A stretch of DNA of 64,000 bases from Pestalotiopsis fici W106-1 (GCF_000516985.1 NW_006917093.1:5179013-5243012); one strand, 5' to 3'. Positions 12,201 to 24,620 are shown, counted from the stretch's first letter. Numbers and translations: made by a program. The notes: generated by a model from the letters alone, not told the origin.

Positions 12201-14431
12201 CTTCGAGCAATTTTTCGTTGCCTTTCTTGGAAACGTATTCTCCAAGGACCGCTTTCGATATCCTCGTAGTGCCCTTGAGAAATCTGGCAACGGAGGCAGG
12301 ATTAGTGAAATCGTCGATGATGCCTTCAGATTGCAGATAGACAAGACCCTTTTGAGGTTTTTCGTTGAACTTGTTTGCACCTGTGATTATGGTTTTCTTT
12401 CGTAGCCTTTGCTCGCGGAGTTTGGCTGCATCGGGATAGCCCTCCAAGACCGGTTCGTCACCTAGTCTGTCGGCGATGAATTGAATATAGCCCAGCAAAG
12501 CATCTAGGCAAAGAGGTGGTACACTGGTAGTGCTCCAGGTTGCAGAGTCTGGCAAAGCGCTCCTGGACAAGAGCCCGATCATATCTTCACACATGTCCGT
12601 TCGGTCGGTGTCACAGTCGTAGTTCACAAACAGCTCAACCAAAAAGCTTGGCATGCGAGCTAATGCCCCTACACTTTCGACCATTGCCTGCCGGGCGTCA
12701 GGTTTTCGTGCGCCTCCTTCCAGACCTAGCTTTTGGCGATCCTGGACCGGTACTGGAGTCGCTCTGCCACTGCCAGCCTGCCCCGGCGGCGGCTTGACCA
12801 GCTTCGGTGCTTGCGGTATGCCTTCGTACAGTGAAGGATCGATGCCAGGTTCTCGAGGTATCTCTACCGGTGGATGTAAACATGCGACAAGATACGATAG
12901 GAATAACTCTTGCTGCAACTTGAGAACGCCCCTGCAAGTTTCTAGAAGAGTTCCGGCAACAATCAGAGATTCTTGAAGAATGGCCATGTTATCCGACCGT
13001 ACCAGCTGGAACAGGTATCGACAAAGCTTGTCCTCGGCAACAAAGGCTAGAGCTGGGTGCCGAGCAATGGACGGTCCTGCAACTTCGAGGGCCACATGGA
13101 TTATACGCAGAGCCATGACACGCATGTTATCACCTTGTGTTCTATCATGCGGGTCTAAAAGATCCACTAGAACTCGGAAGAGCTCCTTCATGGACGGCAA
13201 GGAGTATGGCTTGATCTCGAGCTCGGAAGCGTCCTCGTCGATGCTCTCGTCTACTGGCGGTGGAGTTGCCTCGGCCTCGGTTGAGCTAGAAGACTCTCGA
13301 GGCTCTCCGGTCACGACGTTTTCAGGGCCGTCGGTGGATGCAATGACGTCGTTTCCATGAGTTGACGGGACCATCTTGACTGCGTCCATATCCCCATTCG
13401 TCTGCTGGTCCAATGCTTCCATATCGTCGCCGGCCACATCCTCTAGATGCTTGAGATGCTCGAAAATGATTTGGCACATCCGGACCATAGCAGCCTCAGC
13501 AGTTCGTCGCAAGAGCTCCGATAGCCTCGACTGACAGCACATGGTCAAACCAGTCTCCATCATCTCACAGACGCTCTCGTCGCTAAGCAGGGCACCCCCG
13601 GGACTGGACAGCATATCCTCCATCAAATTCAAGATCATAAGGAGCACAACCTCGTCTTGTGCTGAATCGCTGGCCTCAAAGCGGCAATGCGTTATTGCTG
13701 TGGAAAGAGACTGCATGGCAAGCGCGAATCGGGGAGACTCCGGACTGATGAATCCATAGGCAAGGAATTTGCGGATAGCTTTGAGTGCAAGTATCGTAAT
13801 GGGTGCCGAGGTAGCGGAAGCTTGTATAACCTGTAGGAATGGGTTCAGGAGGGCGGGGGCATCGAATTCATGGATATCTGTTGTGATACCGTTGTTAGCA
13901 TGGACTTTCGGTTGTGTGTGTGCGTATCTCCTTCAGGAAGACATTGTACCGACCTTTGCAAGTCGAAAGATCATGTCGAAGGCGACCAAACCCAGCCATC
14001 AGGGGATTATCCTGCATGCTCTTGCCCTTCTTTCCTCTCAATCCCCATCTGTTTGCTGGGCCAATGTCTTGTGCTCCGTCCACACTCAAAGTGGTCGTGT
14101 TGGAGCTCCTGCTGCCCGGGCGAAGGAGAGGGCTCGGGGGCCCCAGTTGGACCGGGTTGGGGTTGCCGCCGAGTATCGAGGAAACGGAAGATTGCGCCCA
14201 TCGTGCGTGTTTGCGCATGACCGAGGTCACAGATATGCACTCATTGATCACCAGTGATACGGGGTTCACGGCGACAGACACAGGCCTGCTTCGGAACTGC
14301 GCACTTGGCGCTTGATCGGGGTTGGCAGCCATGTTCTCTGGGCCGCTGGATGGAACCGGCAGGGAGGTTTTCTCAGACTCGGTCGCTAGTTGACTGGCGG
14401 GGGCGGTATCGCTGTGCGCATCTCGACTCAT
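9224..14431 (-). CDS. GEA2: Sec7-domain Arf guanine nucleotide exchange factor, GBF1/Gea type
   Basis: Large Arf-GEF that activates Arf1 at the cis-Golgi for COPI coat recruitment. Eight exons: 13954-14431, 11356-13877, 11005-11294, 10612-10954, 10157-10551, 9976-10082, 9532-9914 and 9224-9475; every junction restores frame, giving 1589 aa, within the range of fungal Gea proteins. The N-terminus has the DCB segment typical of the GBF1 family (PVSLVINECISVTSVMRKHA), with an HUS region after it. The Sec7 domain lies at about residues 650-845 and includes NPASVARFLKGT, the catalytic-glutamate loop FRLPGESQLIERI, and YAVVMLNTDQHNPN. HDS regions follow. Start: ATG at 14431 (MSRDAHSDT); an in-frame ATG at 14518 would add 29 residues of unlikely composition. 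The 60-nt intron 10552-10611 contains no stop in frame. The C-terminal tail is Pro/Glu-rich. Confidence 0.95.
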
Positions 14432-15688
14432 CCTCGCTCTCGCGACAAACAAAAGTGTCAAGCAATGCTTGTCTTCTCCAGAAGATTGGTTTTTTGGGGC
14501 AGTACGAACAACCCCCAATTAGATCTGCAAAGCTCCAACCACCTTGTCTCCTGCCGGCTCGAGTGTACGTACAGCAGACCAACACGGAAAAATAAAAGAA
14601 GAAGGAAAGTTGTATCAGAAAAGGGCAAAGGTATCAACCGACTACGCAGGTTTGAAATACCAGAACAATGCTCGTCAGGCAAATAGCAATGCCAAAAGTC
14701 TGGACAGTTGTTCAAACCAATTGCGCAGGTTGTCTATGGGGAGCTTCCAGGTGCTTACCTACACATCAAATGCACATGGGGTCCCTAATAGTACTTAGTC
14801 CAAGAATATTGGGGATGCTTATTAGGTAGGTTGGCGCAGGCTGGTACCTATTGGAGGGTCCACGGCGGCGGCCGGGGGATGCTTGGATCCGGCGCTCGGT
14901 GTTTTTCCGAAGATGCCACATTGACTTCACAGCATACTAGGTGGTATGTAGGTTGCAACTCTGGAGCCTGGATGTTAGATAACGTCCACTATTTCCTATT
15001 ACTGAAGCTCCAGCACCTAATAATGGGGCTTATTCCCCTTTTAACAGGTGCCAACATATTGTGTGAACACATCAGCATTGGATTTTTAGACATCTCTCTG
15101 ACTGTGTTCCTTGCTTTTTGTTCTGTTGACAGATCATCTCTCACCTCGATAAATGTGAAGTTTTTATTACCATGGAAATGAGTCGTTTCCAGGTTGTCCC
15201 TGAATAATAGTATACTGCATGATGCAACAACTTCGAATTTGGAGATTGTCATAATTTATCGCGTCTCAATGTCTTTCTTTTGATCTAACGGTCAATTGAG
15301 TTTTCCCTGTTCCCTGACTCATCTTGCAATGGATACCTTTGAAAGCTGTATATGAATGTTCCATTAATCAAGACGTAACATGCACTTCCTTTAACGCCTG
15401 GCGTACCGCTCTATACAAACCAAGGGAATGTCCTTTTGCCCGCAAATATTCCATGGCTCACGGTTCATGCTTCTTTGGCACCAACAAGGCTTCCCTTCGT
15501 CTTTGCCTTCTGAGGATAGTGTTGTACATTCGGGAAATCCGACCGTCTTGCAACCAAACCATGCCCTTCAGGTCCGGCCATTGTACGGATGGAATGACAT
15601 TGACGTTGAATAACACGACCCTTCGTGCTGGGTGGTGCTGACGTGCGTCAAGTAGTAGTAGTAGTCGGTAATGATGCAATTACCGCCA
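14432..15688. other. Intergenic between GEA start and ANP1 stop
   Basis: No gene seen. The right half (about 14950-15350) is AT-richer with only short open frames. The left part should carry the Arf-GEF promoter. Confidence 0.6.
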
Positions 15689-17403
15689 TCATGACTCTGC
15701 TCCCTTTGGCTTTGTCTTGCCCTCTTTTCCATTGGTGGTGTCTTTGCCGCCATCGTTTTCGGATGATTTCGCCGAGTCCTGAGAGCCCACTACTTTCTCA
15801 TTTGCTTCTTCATCGAGAGCCATCTGGGCCTTGTCTTTTTCCCATTGGTCGGTACTATCGCTGAAGCTCTCTTTGGCTTTCCTCTCACGTTCTTCCTTTT
15901 CCTTCTCTTCTTTCTCCTTTTGTCGTTTCTCCTCTTCCATCTCCTGTAGGCCTAAATTAGCTTCAATATCATTGGGACATGCTATGATTTCGACTAACCT
16001 CCATGTGCTTGATATCGTCCACGCTGGGTTCGTACAAGTGCCAAATGGTATAATGCGGCAGTCCAACAACTGAGTATTGCATTCGCTTGGCCATCTGTGG
16101 TCACGTTAGTAAGTGAGCCAAAATCAGGTTGTAGTCAAAACCATACCTTTCCGAAACCTTCTGTTTCGGCATGCTTCTCAAAGCTGAAGGCAGGGAAATG
16201 GACACCAGATCGGAACACACGAGCCTTGGCCAGAATGCTCACACCACCAACACCATCAATGTCCATTTCCATATCGGGGTCGCCGTACGGGTCTCTGAGG
16301 TAAGCCAAGTGAGGTCGCCATGTAGCATACTCGGCATAACCTTCCACGATGACAGCATCTTCGTCCAAGGTATCGGCCAGAGCAAGTGCTGTTTCTGATT
16401 CCTGCCACGAGTTGAGATCGTAAGGTTGTTCTCCGCCCAGCCAGTCAGGTAAAGGACGCCAAACATCTTTCAGAAAATATTAGTACCATTCTGCCCCACG
16501 AAAACGCACCACGGTTGCTTACTTGGAACAATGACATCCTTGTTGTGGCGCATGAGATCCTCGAGAATAGTAAAAGGTGCGGTCTCGACATCGACGTCGC
16601 GCCAGTATACCCATGAATGGTATGGACGGAGGGCGGCGCTTAGAAGCCAGTTACGGGCCTGAGCCATCAACTTTCTTCTACTGGCCTGCGCGGCAAAGCC
16701 GTGGCGACTCTCGACATCCTGGTTAACCTTTTGTCCGAAATCCTTTTCAATGATCTGAATCTCGCCGTAAGGCATTTTCTCGTCGTCATCACCCTGCAGA
16801 TCCTCCAACTTCTCGACAAGCACTTCCAGGGTTCGGTCTTTCGAGTCCGAAACGAGAAAGGCAAGATCGATGAGATGATGAGGGTAGGTGAAGTTACGCA
16901 AGTGGGAGAACATCATGTTCAAATGGCTTTCGGCATCTCTGAGTGGTACGCAGAGCAGAATGCGCTCCTCTCTCTCCCAGCCGCGAGCGGTTCCTTGCAC
17001 GTTAGACAAGTCGTAGTATCGCACTGTATCGAGCAGAATATCTTCGCTACTGCTGATGAGTCCCAACGAGAAGATGGAAATGAAGGTGCCGCTGCCAGGC
17101 CACACGAACAAGCCAAACAGGATCGCAACGGAAGCTATTATGCCGAGTCGTACCAATAGTTTCCTTCTCCGACGGGTCGCAGGCGTTGAAGCTCGAGGTT
17201 GGAATCTAATGGACAGCCAAGAAGCGTCAGTTCGACCTTTAACACAAACAGATACCACTCTCAGAGCCACATGTGCAAAGGAGGACTCACCTATGTGGAG
17301 ACATGTCAAAGGTGTTGCCGCGAGGGTAGCCATTGGCATAGGCCCCGGAGTGATGCCGGGGCGTCACTTTGGACGCCCCGGATGATGCATATGAGGGCAA
17401 CAT
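15689..17403 (-). CDS. ANP1: Mannan polymerase II complex ANP1 subunit (GT62)
   Basis: Golgi alpha-1,6-mannosyltransferase of the Anp1/Mnn9/Van1 family, which extends the backbone of N-linked mannan. Five exons: 17291-17403, 16523-17205, 16147-16466, 15999-16094 and 15689-15943, giving 488 aa. It is a type II membrane protein: a short cytosolic N-terminus with a basic ATRRRRKLLVR patch, one transmembrane segment at about residues 50-72, then the luminal catalytic domain. The metal-binding DVDVE sits near residue 240. The motifs NVWRPLPDWLGGEQPYDLNS and HFPAFSFEKHAETEGFGK are characteristic of Anp1. The C-terminus is a Lys/Glu-rich charged helix ending in low complexity, also usual for fungal Anp1. 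The start at 17403 (MLPSYASSGASK) is the only frame that joins correctly at the first intron (MSPHR/FQPRAS). Confidence 0.93.
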
Positions 17404-18856
17404 TTGGCGGGCGCAAGCCCGTGGCCGTCAATTTACTGCTGGTGAATATGACTGAATGAATTGATCTGACCGGACGGCGAGGGATTCTTTTGTACGTGGG
17501 CGAGTTAAGGAGTAGTAGCAGTCGCCTGTGATCGATCGCGGGTGACCGGGGGGTTGCTGGAGAAGAGAACACGGCGGCCGGTAGAGGGTTACGGTGTCAT
17601 TGACAACGTCAGTGTCAGGTGCAGCACATGTAGAGGGAAGCGAAAGCTGCACAGAGGCAGCGAGACGGATTGGCGGGACAGCTATGCTCGATACAAGGGC
17701 GGCGTCGCACAGGAGGAGTGGAAAATAAAAGGTGTCGCTTTCAGATGATCCTCTATCGTTAATTTGGTGAGAAGGGAGAGCGCCAAGCTAGAGTGTTACT
17801 TAAGCTGACCCTCTAAGCCAGGGTGGTGCTTATTTAGTTAGCGTGCGCAAAGCAGAGCTGCGACCCCTGGGGAGTGGAGCGCAAGCAACTGGCAACTGAA
17901 ATCAGCAAACTGGTAGACTGGAATGCCGATTACGTAGCAGGGAGTGTAATCTGTAGCGTATCCTGGCTCGTTGGACGATCTATGTAAATGGAATACTGTC
18001 TGGCCAATTTGAGATCTGCGAGAAAAAGATGCGACTTGACTTGTGGCTTGGAGGAAACCAAGAGGCTTCTCGCTAATGTCCTACCTTGGTAGGTAGGTAG
18101 GTACCTACGGAAACTCGTATGCGACATACGGAAAACAATTTTGCCCCGTCGTCAATACGACCGACCCGACTCTGTTCACGGACCCGGGGTTAATCCTATA
18201 TTAAAGTTTGCACATCCACTTGGTGACATGTCTCAGAAGGGCATTTATTATTGGGTTTTCGGCGAAGTAGTGGCGCTTTGCTAAATAGGTAGGTTAGGTG
18301 GGTGGGCAGCTAAGGTAGGTCGTTATCTTTCTTTCTTCCCGTAGGTAGGTATTTAGTGAGGCTGGAATTCCTACTTGGCTGTCAGTCGGCTTAAACGCCT
18401 GAACATAAGGTACTGAGTGAAAGGTGAGCATCGATTTATCAATGATGTGCTTTGCTACCTGTAGCCCTTTTATTAGATTGGCGAAGATCCATCCGTTCAA
18501 GGTCCCCGTTCGAGGTCAACAGGGGTGTTTGCAACGTCTACTGTGTGACTTTTCAACCCGTTGTGCAACTCGCACTCACTAAATCGTGAATGTACTCACT
18601 CAGCGGGTTCTTCTTGTAATACAGCAATGAACCGCGAGACGTCAATTATAGTCTTTATTTTGTTTATCCCATCGGATCGAAGCAAGTTTAGACGAGCCCG
18701 CTCGGCAGGCGGTCGACATGTTTCCAAAAAGAACAAACTCCTCAAACTCCATGCAATGCAGCCATGGTCAAAGTCTATCTGATAGCGATTCTACTTTGCA
18801 GTCGTCGTCAGCCTCACCGTCTCACCGTCTCCTCCAAATTTTCAAAAAAGCGCGTC
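17404..18856. other. Intergenic between ANP1 start and MFS stop
   Basis: No gene seen. The ANP1 promoter should lie at the left end. From about 17780 to 18370 the DNA is marked by repeated GGTAGGTA/TACCTACC words (see the separate repeat entry). Confidence 0.6.
18081..18108. repeat. GGTA tetranucleotide tract with flanking inverted copy
   Basis: The run GGTAGGTAGGTAGGTA is flanked by CTACC on the left and CCTAC on the right. Similar words occur at about 18285-18300, 18342-18353 and 53793-53808, and as CCTACCTA near 61660, so they form a dispersed intergenic motif here. Confidence 0.7.
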
Positions 18857-20811
18857 TCACTTTCTGCCACTACTAGCTCTTCTCCTCTCAGCTTCTTCTT
18901 TGCGGCGATGCTCTCCGCGCTCTTGCACACTTGGTCGATCTCGGGGGTTTGACCATGCTCCAAAGGCTAGAACGATTGCCGCACAGGCGATGATGGCACC
19001 AATGCGCATATCTTTGCTGAATGCGTCTGAGTAGGCATGCCTGACAGCAGTAAGTTGTGCATTTGTCAAAGTACTGGCGGCATTCTCTAGAGAATTGAGC
19101 AGTTTAGAGTCTACCACGCCGGCAAGCTGTGCTCTGAGGGTAACCCCCAGGACGGCCGAGGATGCTGCAACACCGAGGGCGCCGCCCAGCACCCGGGTCT
19201 GGGCGAGAATACCTTGAGCAGGTGCTATTACTTGGGTCAAAAACCGTTATAGGCAGAGGGGGGGTTGGAGAGCTGCGTATATATCGCGCCGTGGCCACTT
19301 ACAAAGATCTCGGATAGAGGCTTGTAAGCTTCCGGACATTGTGGTCACGGCAGCGGACAGGCCAAAACCAAGGCCAACAAGCACCAAACATCCCAGAGCC
19401 TTTGCTTCGGGTTCCACAAAGTCTGATATTGTAGACTCGAGCCCGCAGCCCAAAGCAACTAGACTGCTTGCCGCAATCATGCTTTCGCAGATTCTGTCCT
19501 TGGTCTTATTAATGATTCCACATAAAACGGATCCTGTTGCACTGGCCGCGAGTAACGGCAGCAACATTATACCGGCTAGCAGAGAGCTCTTTCCGTTGAC
19601 AACTTGCAAGCGAAGCGGGAATGCGTAGAGAAGCATGACAAAGCAGAAGCCAAGCAGCGTGGTGTTTGCAATCGCTGCAGCGAACATGCGATTACGCAAA
19701 AGACGCACAGGAAGTGCAGCTGCTAGGTTGTCTCCCCAATGATGTTCGACAAAGAATTCCCACGCCACGAGAGCAACCCAGCAAATGATGCCCATCAGTA
19801 GTGGCGCCAAAAACACTGCTGTATCGAACAATGCTTCGCTGCTGGCATTTTGGAAGGGAAAGACGACCAGCACGGCAGCAGCAATGAGCAATCCAGATCC
19901 AAGGTAGTCCAGCTCACTCCAGGTCCTTCGCTCAATATCAGGCAGATACTCGGGTTTTGGCCATGTGAAACAAAAAAGGACCATGGAAATGGCACCAAGT
20001 GGTCCACTGGGAATATCGTGAGTACAATCCACGAGTTGCCGCCGAGTTCAGACCTACTTTATCCAGAACACCCATCGCCAACTCGCATAGTGAGTTACTA
20101 TAGGACCAGTATTTAGCTTATTTGTTTGGGACAGAAATTGGCACTGGAGGTTGCTTACAGATACCGCCCAAGACGGGGCCAAGGACGCCGCCAATAGCAA
20201 TTACGGCGCCAACAATACTTCCAAGGAATGGCTTGGTCTTTTGCGGAGCCGCTTCAATAAGGATAACCATGGTCAAGGAGTATAATCCTACGTCGTTGAG
20301 CTTTTCTCACTGCCGGCACAGACAGGGTACTCACCAGAACCGCCAATTCCTTGAAGAGCTCGGCAAGCAATAAGCTGCGTCATGTTTTGAGCGAATCCGC
20401 AAGCCAAGGAGAAGGCAAAGAAAATCAAATATGCTCCAGCAAAGGCATTGCGGCGACCAATTATATCTGACAGTCGCGAGACGAAGACGGCAAAGCTGAG
20501 GTAGCAGAGTGTATAGGAGAGCGCGACCCAATTGACATTTTCCATTTCCTGGAAATCCGTACCAATGTTCAGCAAGCTGGCAGCAACAATGGAACTGTCC
20601 ATAAACGACAATAGTAATCCGAGGCAGACGCTACGATGCTCAGTCAGATGGTATCCTGACCGTCAAGTGCAGGTGAGATTGTATACCTCAAAGCAAGAAG
20701 CCAGAATCGCGAAGCCGGTAGCTCGGGTCTCGCCTTCAGACTGGAACCTGGAGAGTCATGATCGCTATTTGTTGGTTCCTGTTTCGCTTCTTCCACGTCA
20801 GGCATGGCCAT
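18857..20811 (-). CDS. MFS transporter, DHA2 (drug:H+ antiporter, 14-TMS) family
   Basis: Plasma-membrane proton antiporter of the DHA2/Tri12-like group, which typically exports drugs or fungal metabolites. Six exons: 20687-20811, 20335-20630, 20159-20287, 20058-20097 (only 40 nt), 19303-20006 and 18857-19224, giving 553 aa. Visible family marks are LSFMDSSIVAASLLNIG in TMS1, motif A LSDIIGRRNAFAG after TMS2, RALQGIGGSG in TMS4, the motif-C region IGGVLGPVLGGI in TMS5, and LTHYASWRWVFWI after it. The two tails are hydrophilic and the C-terminus is very basic. The last acceptor is a choice: TAG before CACCTG (used here) joins frame well, while an AAG three codons upstream would also stay open. 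The substrate cannot be told from sequence. There is no biosynthetic gene beside it; the nearest feature upstream is the dead transposon. Confidence 0.9.
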
Positions 20812-21751
20812 GATGATCCACAAAGTACAGCTTTGGTGTATCGCTCAGAGCATCTGAGAGACTTGGTGAGGTCAGTTTGTCGCAGAAAGTAGTGGGATTT
20901 CGAGGTGATAAGTCGCGATTTTTAGCAACGGCCAGGTTTATGGCGGGTTCCCAGGCGAAATCTAGGTGATGGGGATTTTATAAAGGATATGCGTGCAGAG
21001 GTTCAAGCCATGCTTGTCCAGGGTCCAGCACTAGATGGACATGGCAGCCAACAGGAAAACGACAGGAATTGATCCCAAAGGGTTCAAAAGAGCAAGATGA
21101 TGGCAAATTCATCCACACGGTGGGTTGTCGACGGTCAAGAGAACCGCACACCACCGGCGGTCGGATCAGACGAGGAGGAGCTTATTGGTTCTTCCTTCCT
21201 CCGACGATGCCAACGACGAATCCGGGGCGACTTGGATGAGCACGGATCGTAAGTGCTATGGTCAGCATCCCAGTTTTCCCTCTCTTCGCACTCGCTTTAT
21301 GGGATGGGTTCGGCGTTGGAGCGCCTATCATAGACGCGCTCGCACTCGCTTTACATACTATTCCCAGTCACTCGGATCGACCCCACACATTTTCGCCAGA
21401 TTGGCATTGGGGGCACGTCGCCATTGTCTTAAACGGCCGTAAAAACGCATTCAAATTTCCAGCTAGCAAACTAACCATTGATTATTCCTGGTATATGAAA
21501 CAGCAAAGATCCGGCCGCCGTTGTGGGCTTGCAGCTTTGACCTGCCGCTGTTGAGTCGAGTCATGTCATGTCATGGAAATGTCATGCGTCCGCCAACTCA
21601 CACATGGCTTGGGCTGGCTGGGTTGGCTGCTAAAAGGCTTTCTCAATAGACCCGCCATCCCTGCTGTCCGCTGAAATCCATATCGAGTATAGCAGCCTGC
21701 CCTAAAAGGGATGGATATTCGAACCATGATCGGCGCTGTGATTCAATCAGC
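20812..21751. other. Intergenic between MFS gene and transposon
   Basis: Contains the MFS promoter. No supported gene; open frames at 21125-21554 have no splice support or domain-like composition. A short GTCAT repeat occurs at about 21565-21590. Confidence 0.6.
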
Positions 21752-21794
21752 TATCCCTTTGAACACCGGAAGTGATACTTTTTTGCCCCATATA
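21752..21794 (+). repeat. Left terminal inverted repeat (with TA)
   Basis: Begins TATCCCTTTGAACACCGG and ends GCCCCATATA. All 43 positions match the reverse complement of 24578-24620. The outermost TA is read as the target-site duplication. Confidence 0.92.
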
Positions 21795-24577
21795 ATTTCA
21801 ACCAGTCGGCGTATGAGTTCGACCACCGATCCACGCTATTTTATATATGGTTTAGGTCGTGCATATATAGGCATTATTTATTAACGCGTAGCTTAAAAAT
21901 TAATTTAATAGCAGACTAAAAATAGTTAATTTAGTATAATTATATAATAAAATAGTGTTTTATAGCCGATCCGTATTAAATTAAACCGGGGAATTAGCCT
22001 ATTAAGACCTAGTGACAATATTAAACCTATTAATATATAATTTTTTAGTTTATAGCAGGCAAAAGCTTATTTAGTCTAATGCTAGGCGTCTTAATAGTCC
22101 TTTTTGCATAATAAGACTCCATTACACTCTAAGCAAGCCACCTTTAAATGGCTAATAAAGCTAATTCGGCGTAGTTTATTAAATGCACGAAACTAATAAT
22201 AATTATTATATACTTTGCACTTTTACCGATCCGTAAATTTTATCTAATAATATTATTAAAATGGTTTGCCGTTAAAAAACTTTTACGTAATATAACTAAT
22301 AAATAATTGCCTTTTTATTATTTATAGCTAAATAATTTTAATACCGTATTTTTTAATTAGCCTAATAGCTAATTATTTATATAAGCGTAGCTAATTGCGC
22401 CTAGCGTTATATTTAATTTTTCCTATAAATATAATTATATAATTTTGCTAGCGCTAAATAATATATATATTTACGAAAACCATATTTATTTATACCTAAA
22501 TTAGCAATAAATTAATAATTAGGAATATAGGTTATATTTAATAGAAAATTAAAGCAAAATGCTTATTAGCTATTACGGCAAAATCGCCTTATTTTTAAAT
22601 TCGCGTTAATTCGCATTTAATCGCTAAAATTAACGGCGCCCATTTTTTTATTATAAGCGTTTTAAAAAGCTTAGATCGGAAGGTTTTTAATTAGGTTAAA
22701 ATCCTATTTTTTAGCTTTTTTAATAGCGCTAAAATATTATAATAAAGGCTAATTTTAAACGCTTATAATAAAATTTATAAAAGGCTAACGTATTATTTTT
22801 GCTTTTAAAAATATGCTGGATAGCAGCTTTCGCGTTATAATTAGTGCTTTTTTATAGCTAATAAAAGCTATAAATAATATTATTACGTTAATATTATTAA
22901 AAAAAAGGAATTAACTAATTTTGCCATTTATTATAGGCTTATAATAAACGTTGCCTTATAATAATAAAGTATCCTTTTTTAATATAATAAATTTTTTCGG
23001 TAAATTAAAAGTTATTCGTATAATCTTTATAATAGCTATACCCTAATTACGAAAATATTTAAATAAATTAATAATTAAAAAAAGGTTATTTATAAATACG
23101 TAATAATAAAGCCTAATTAATAAGACTTTTAATATAATAGCTTTAAGTAGTTTAATTATAATTATTTATATTATAGCTATTTTATTAGGCTAATTAACTA
23201 ATATAGCTATATTAATAAACATTTTACCCTTATAATACCAGATTTAGTTAAAAAAATAACCGCTTTACGCTATAACTTACGCTTTAAAGCCTTATTTAAT
23301 AGGTTTATATTTTATTTTAATAATACCTTTTATACGCCTTTTAAATTTAATTATCGCTTTATTAATAATAATTAAAAAATTAAATTAGCGCTAGACCTTT
23401 TTAACGGCATCGCGAAAATAATTATTTTAATATTGGATTTTTTTAAAAACGCTATGTTATTTGCGTTTTGGATTAAAAATAACAAAATTGCGAAATAACA
23501 GCTTAAATTTAGCACGGCAAATATACCGGCGAATTAAATTATATTATAGCAGATCTAGGGCTATACGCTAATAGTTAGATCTCTTTTTTTCTAAATATAC
23601 ACTTATATAAATAAAAATGCTAAATAATAAGTAAATTTTATTAAAATTCGTATTTAGCTTTATACGGTTTAAAAAATAAAAAAAGAATAAATATATAAAT
23701 TCCGACTAACGCATAATATATTTAATATTAATAAATAATACAAATAATTTAATAAGCTTTAATAAAAGGAAAAATTTAAATAATTTAATAAAATTTATAA
23801 TTATAAAATTTTCGTAAAGCTGCTTTTTAAATAAGCCAGCTTTAGCTAATAATAAACGCTAAAAAATAATAATTAAATTATAGCCGGCTAAAAGAGGATA
23901 ATTTTTAAATATAATAATTAATCCGTTATATAATCTAATTTAATATAGCTATTAATTTATAGCTAATTACGGCATAATATTAAGCCCCCGATTTAATACC
24001 GGATTAACGAACGGGCCTAAATTTAACGGAATTATAAAAAGATTAAAAAATTTATTTTTATCTTTTATAATAGGTAATTTTATAGCATTTAGCTATAAAT
24101 CGGATAGCCGCTAATTTTTTTAATTTTAGCTATTTTTAATAGCCTAGGCGTGGATATTATCGGCTTTATTAAAATCGGAATTTAAATTATATTCGTGCTC
24201 GGATTTTAATAATAGCAAATTAATTAGCTAAATAGCTATAATAACATAAATAATTAACCTAAAATAATAATAAAATAGCCAGATTAGCATTTATTTTCGT
24301 TATTATAATTTCCGTTATTTTTTATAAAATCCTAATATTATATTATAGCGCTAACAATCGAATTTTATCGTATAACTATAAGGCGATATACGGGGAATTA
24401 TTATATAAAGGCTAAATTAAACTATGCGTTATAATTAACGATTTAATAATTATTAAAGATAAAGTCTACTTACGCGTAAAAACGCGTAAAAAGTACTCCT
24501 TAGTATAGCTAAGAATAAATAATACGTGGTCTGCAGCTATAGCCCGGGGTATCGTAGCCAATAATCCGGTGTGGTTG

Positions 24578-24620
24578 TATATGGGGCAAAAAAGTATCAC
24601 TTCCGGTGTTCAAAGGGATA
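24578..24620 (-). repeat. Right terminal inverted repeat (with TA)
   Basis: Exact reverse complement of 21752-21794, ending in CCGGTGTTCAAAGGGATA. Confidence 0.92.

Larger units (their letters stand above)
21752..24620. mobile_element. RIP-degraded DNA transposon with 41-bp TIRs (Tc1/mariner-Fot1/Pogo type by TA duplication)
   Basis: A 2.87-kb block is bounded by perfect inverted repeats, each next to a TA dinucleotide consistent with a TA target-site duplication. This is the signature of the Tc1/mariner superfamily, which includes fungal Fot1/Pogo elements. The interior (about 21840-24520) is extremely AT-rich and no long open frame survives on either strand. CA and TG dinucleotides are scarce while CG, GC and CC persist, as expected when RIP turns CpA into TpA. 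CAA, CAG and TGG codons thus become stops, and I could not recognise transposase remnants. The superfamily call rests only on TIR and TA evidence; at 2.87 kb it is longer than typical Fot1 (about 1.9 kb), so a nested insertion is possible. Confidence 0.8.

Noticed and set aside
14432..14518. Upstream in-frame ATG for the Arf-GEF (29 extra residues)
   Set aside because: The added residues are not like Gea N-termini and lie in what looks like leader sequence; the ATG at 14431 gives a typical start. It remains possible.
24460..24500. CGCGTAAAAA tandem words considered as part of an array or CRISPR-like repeat
   Set aside because: Only two short copies lie inside RIP-mutated DNA; no regular spacers, and the genome is eukaryotic.
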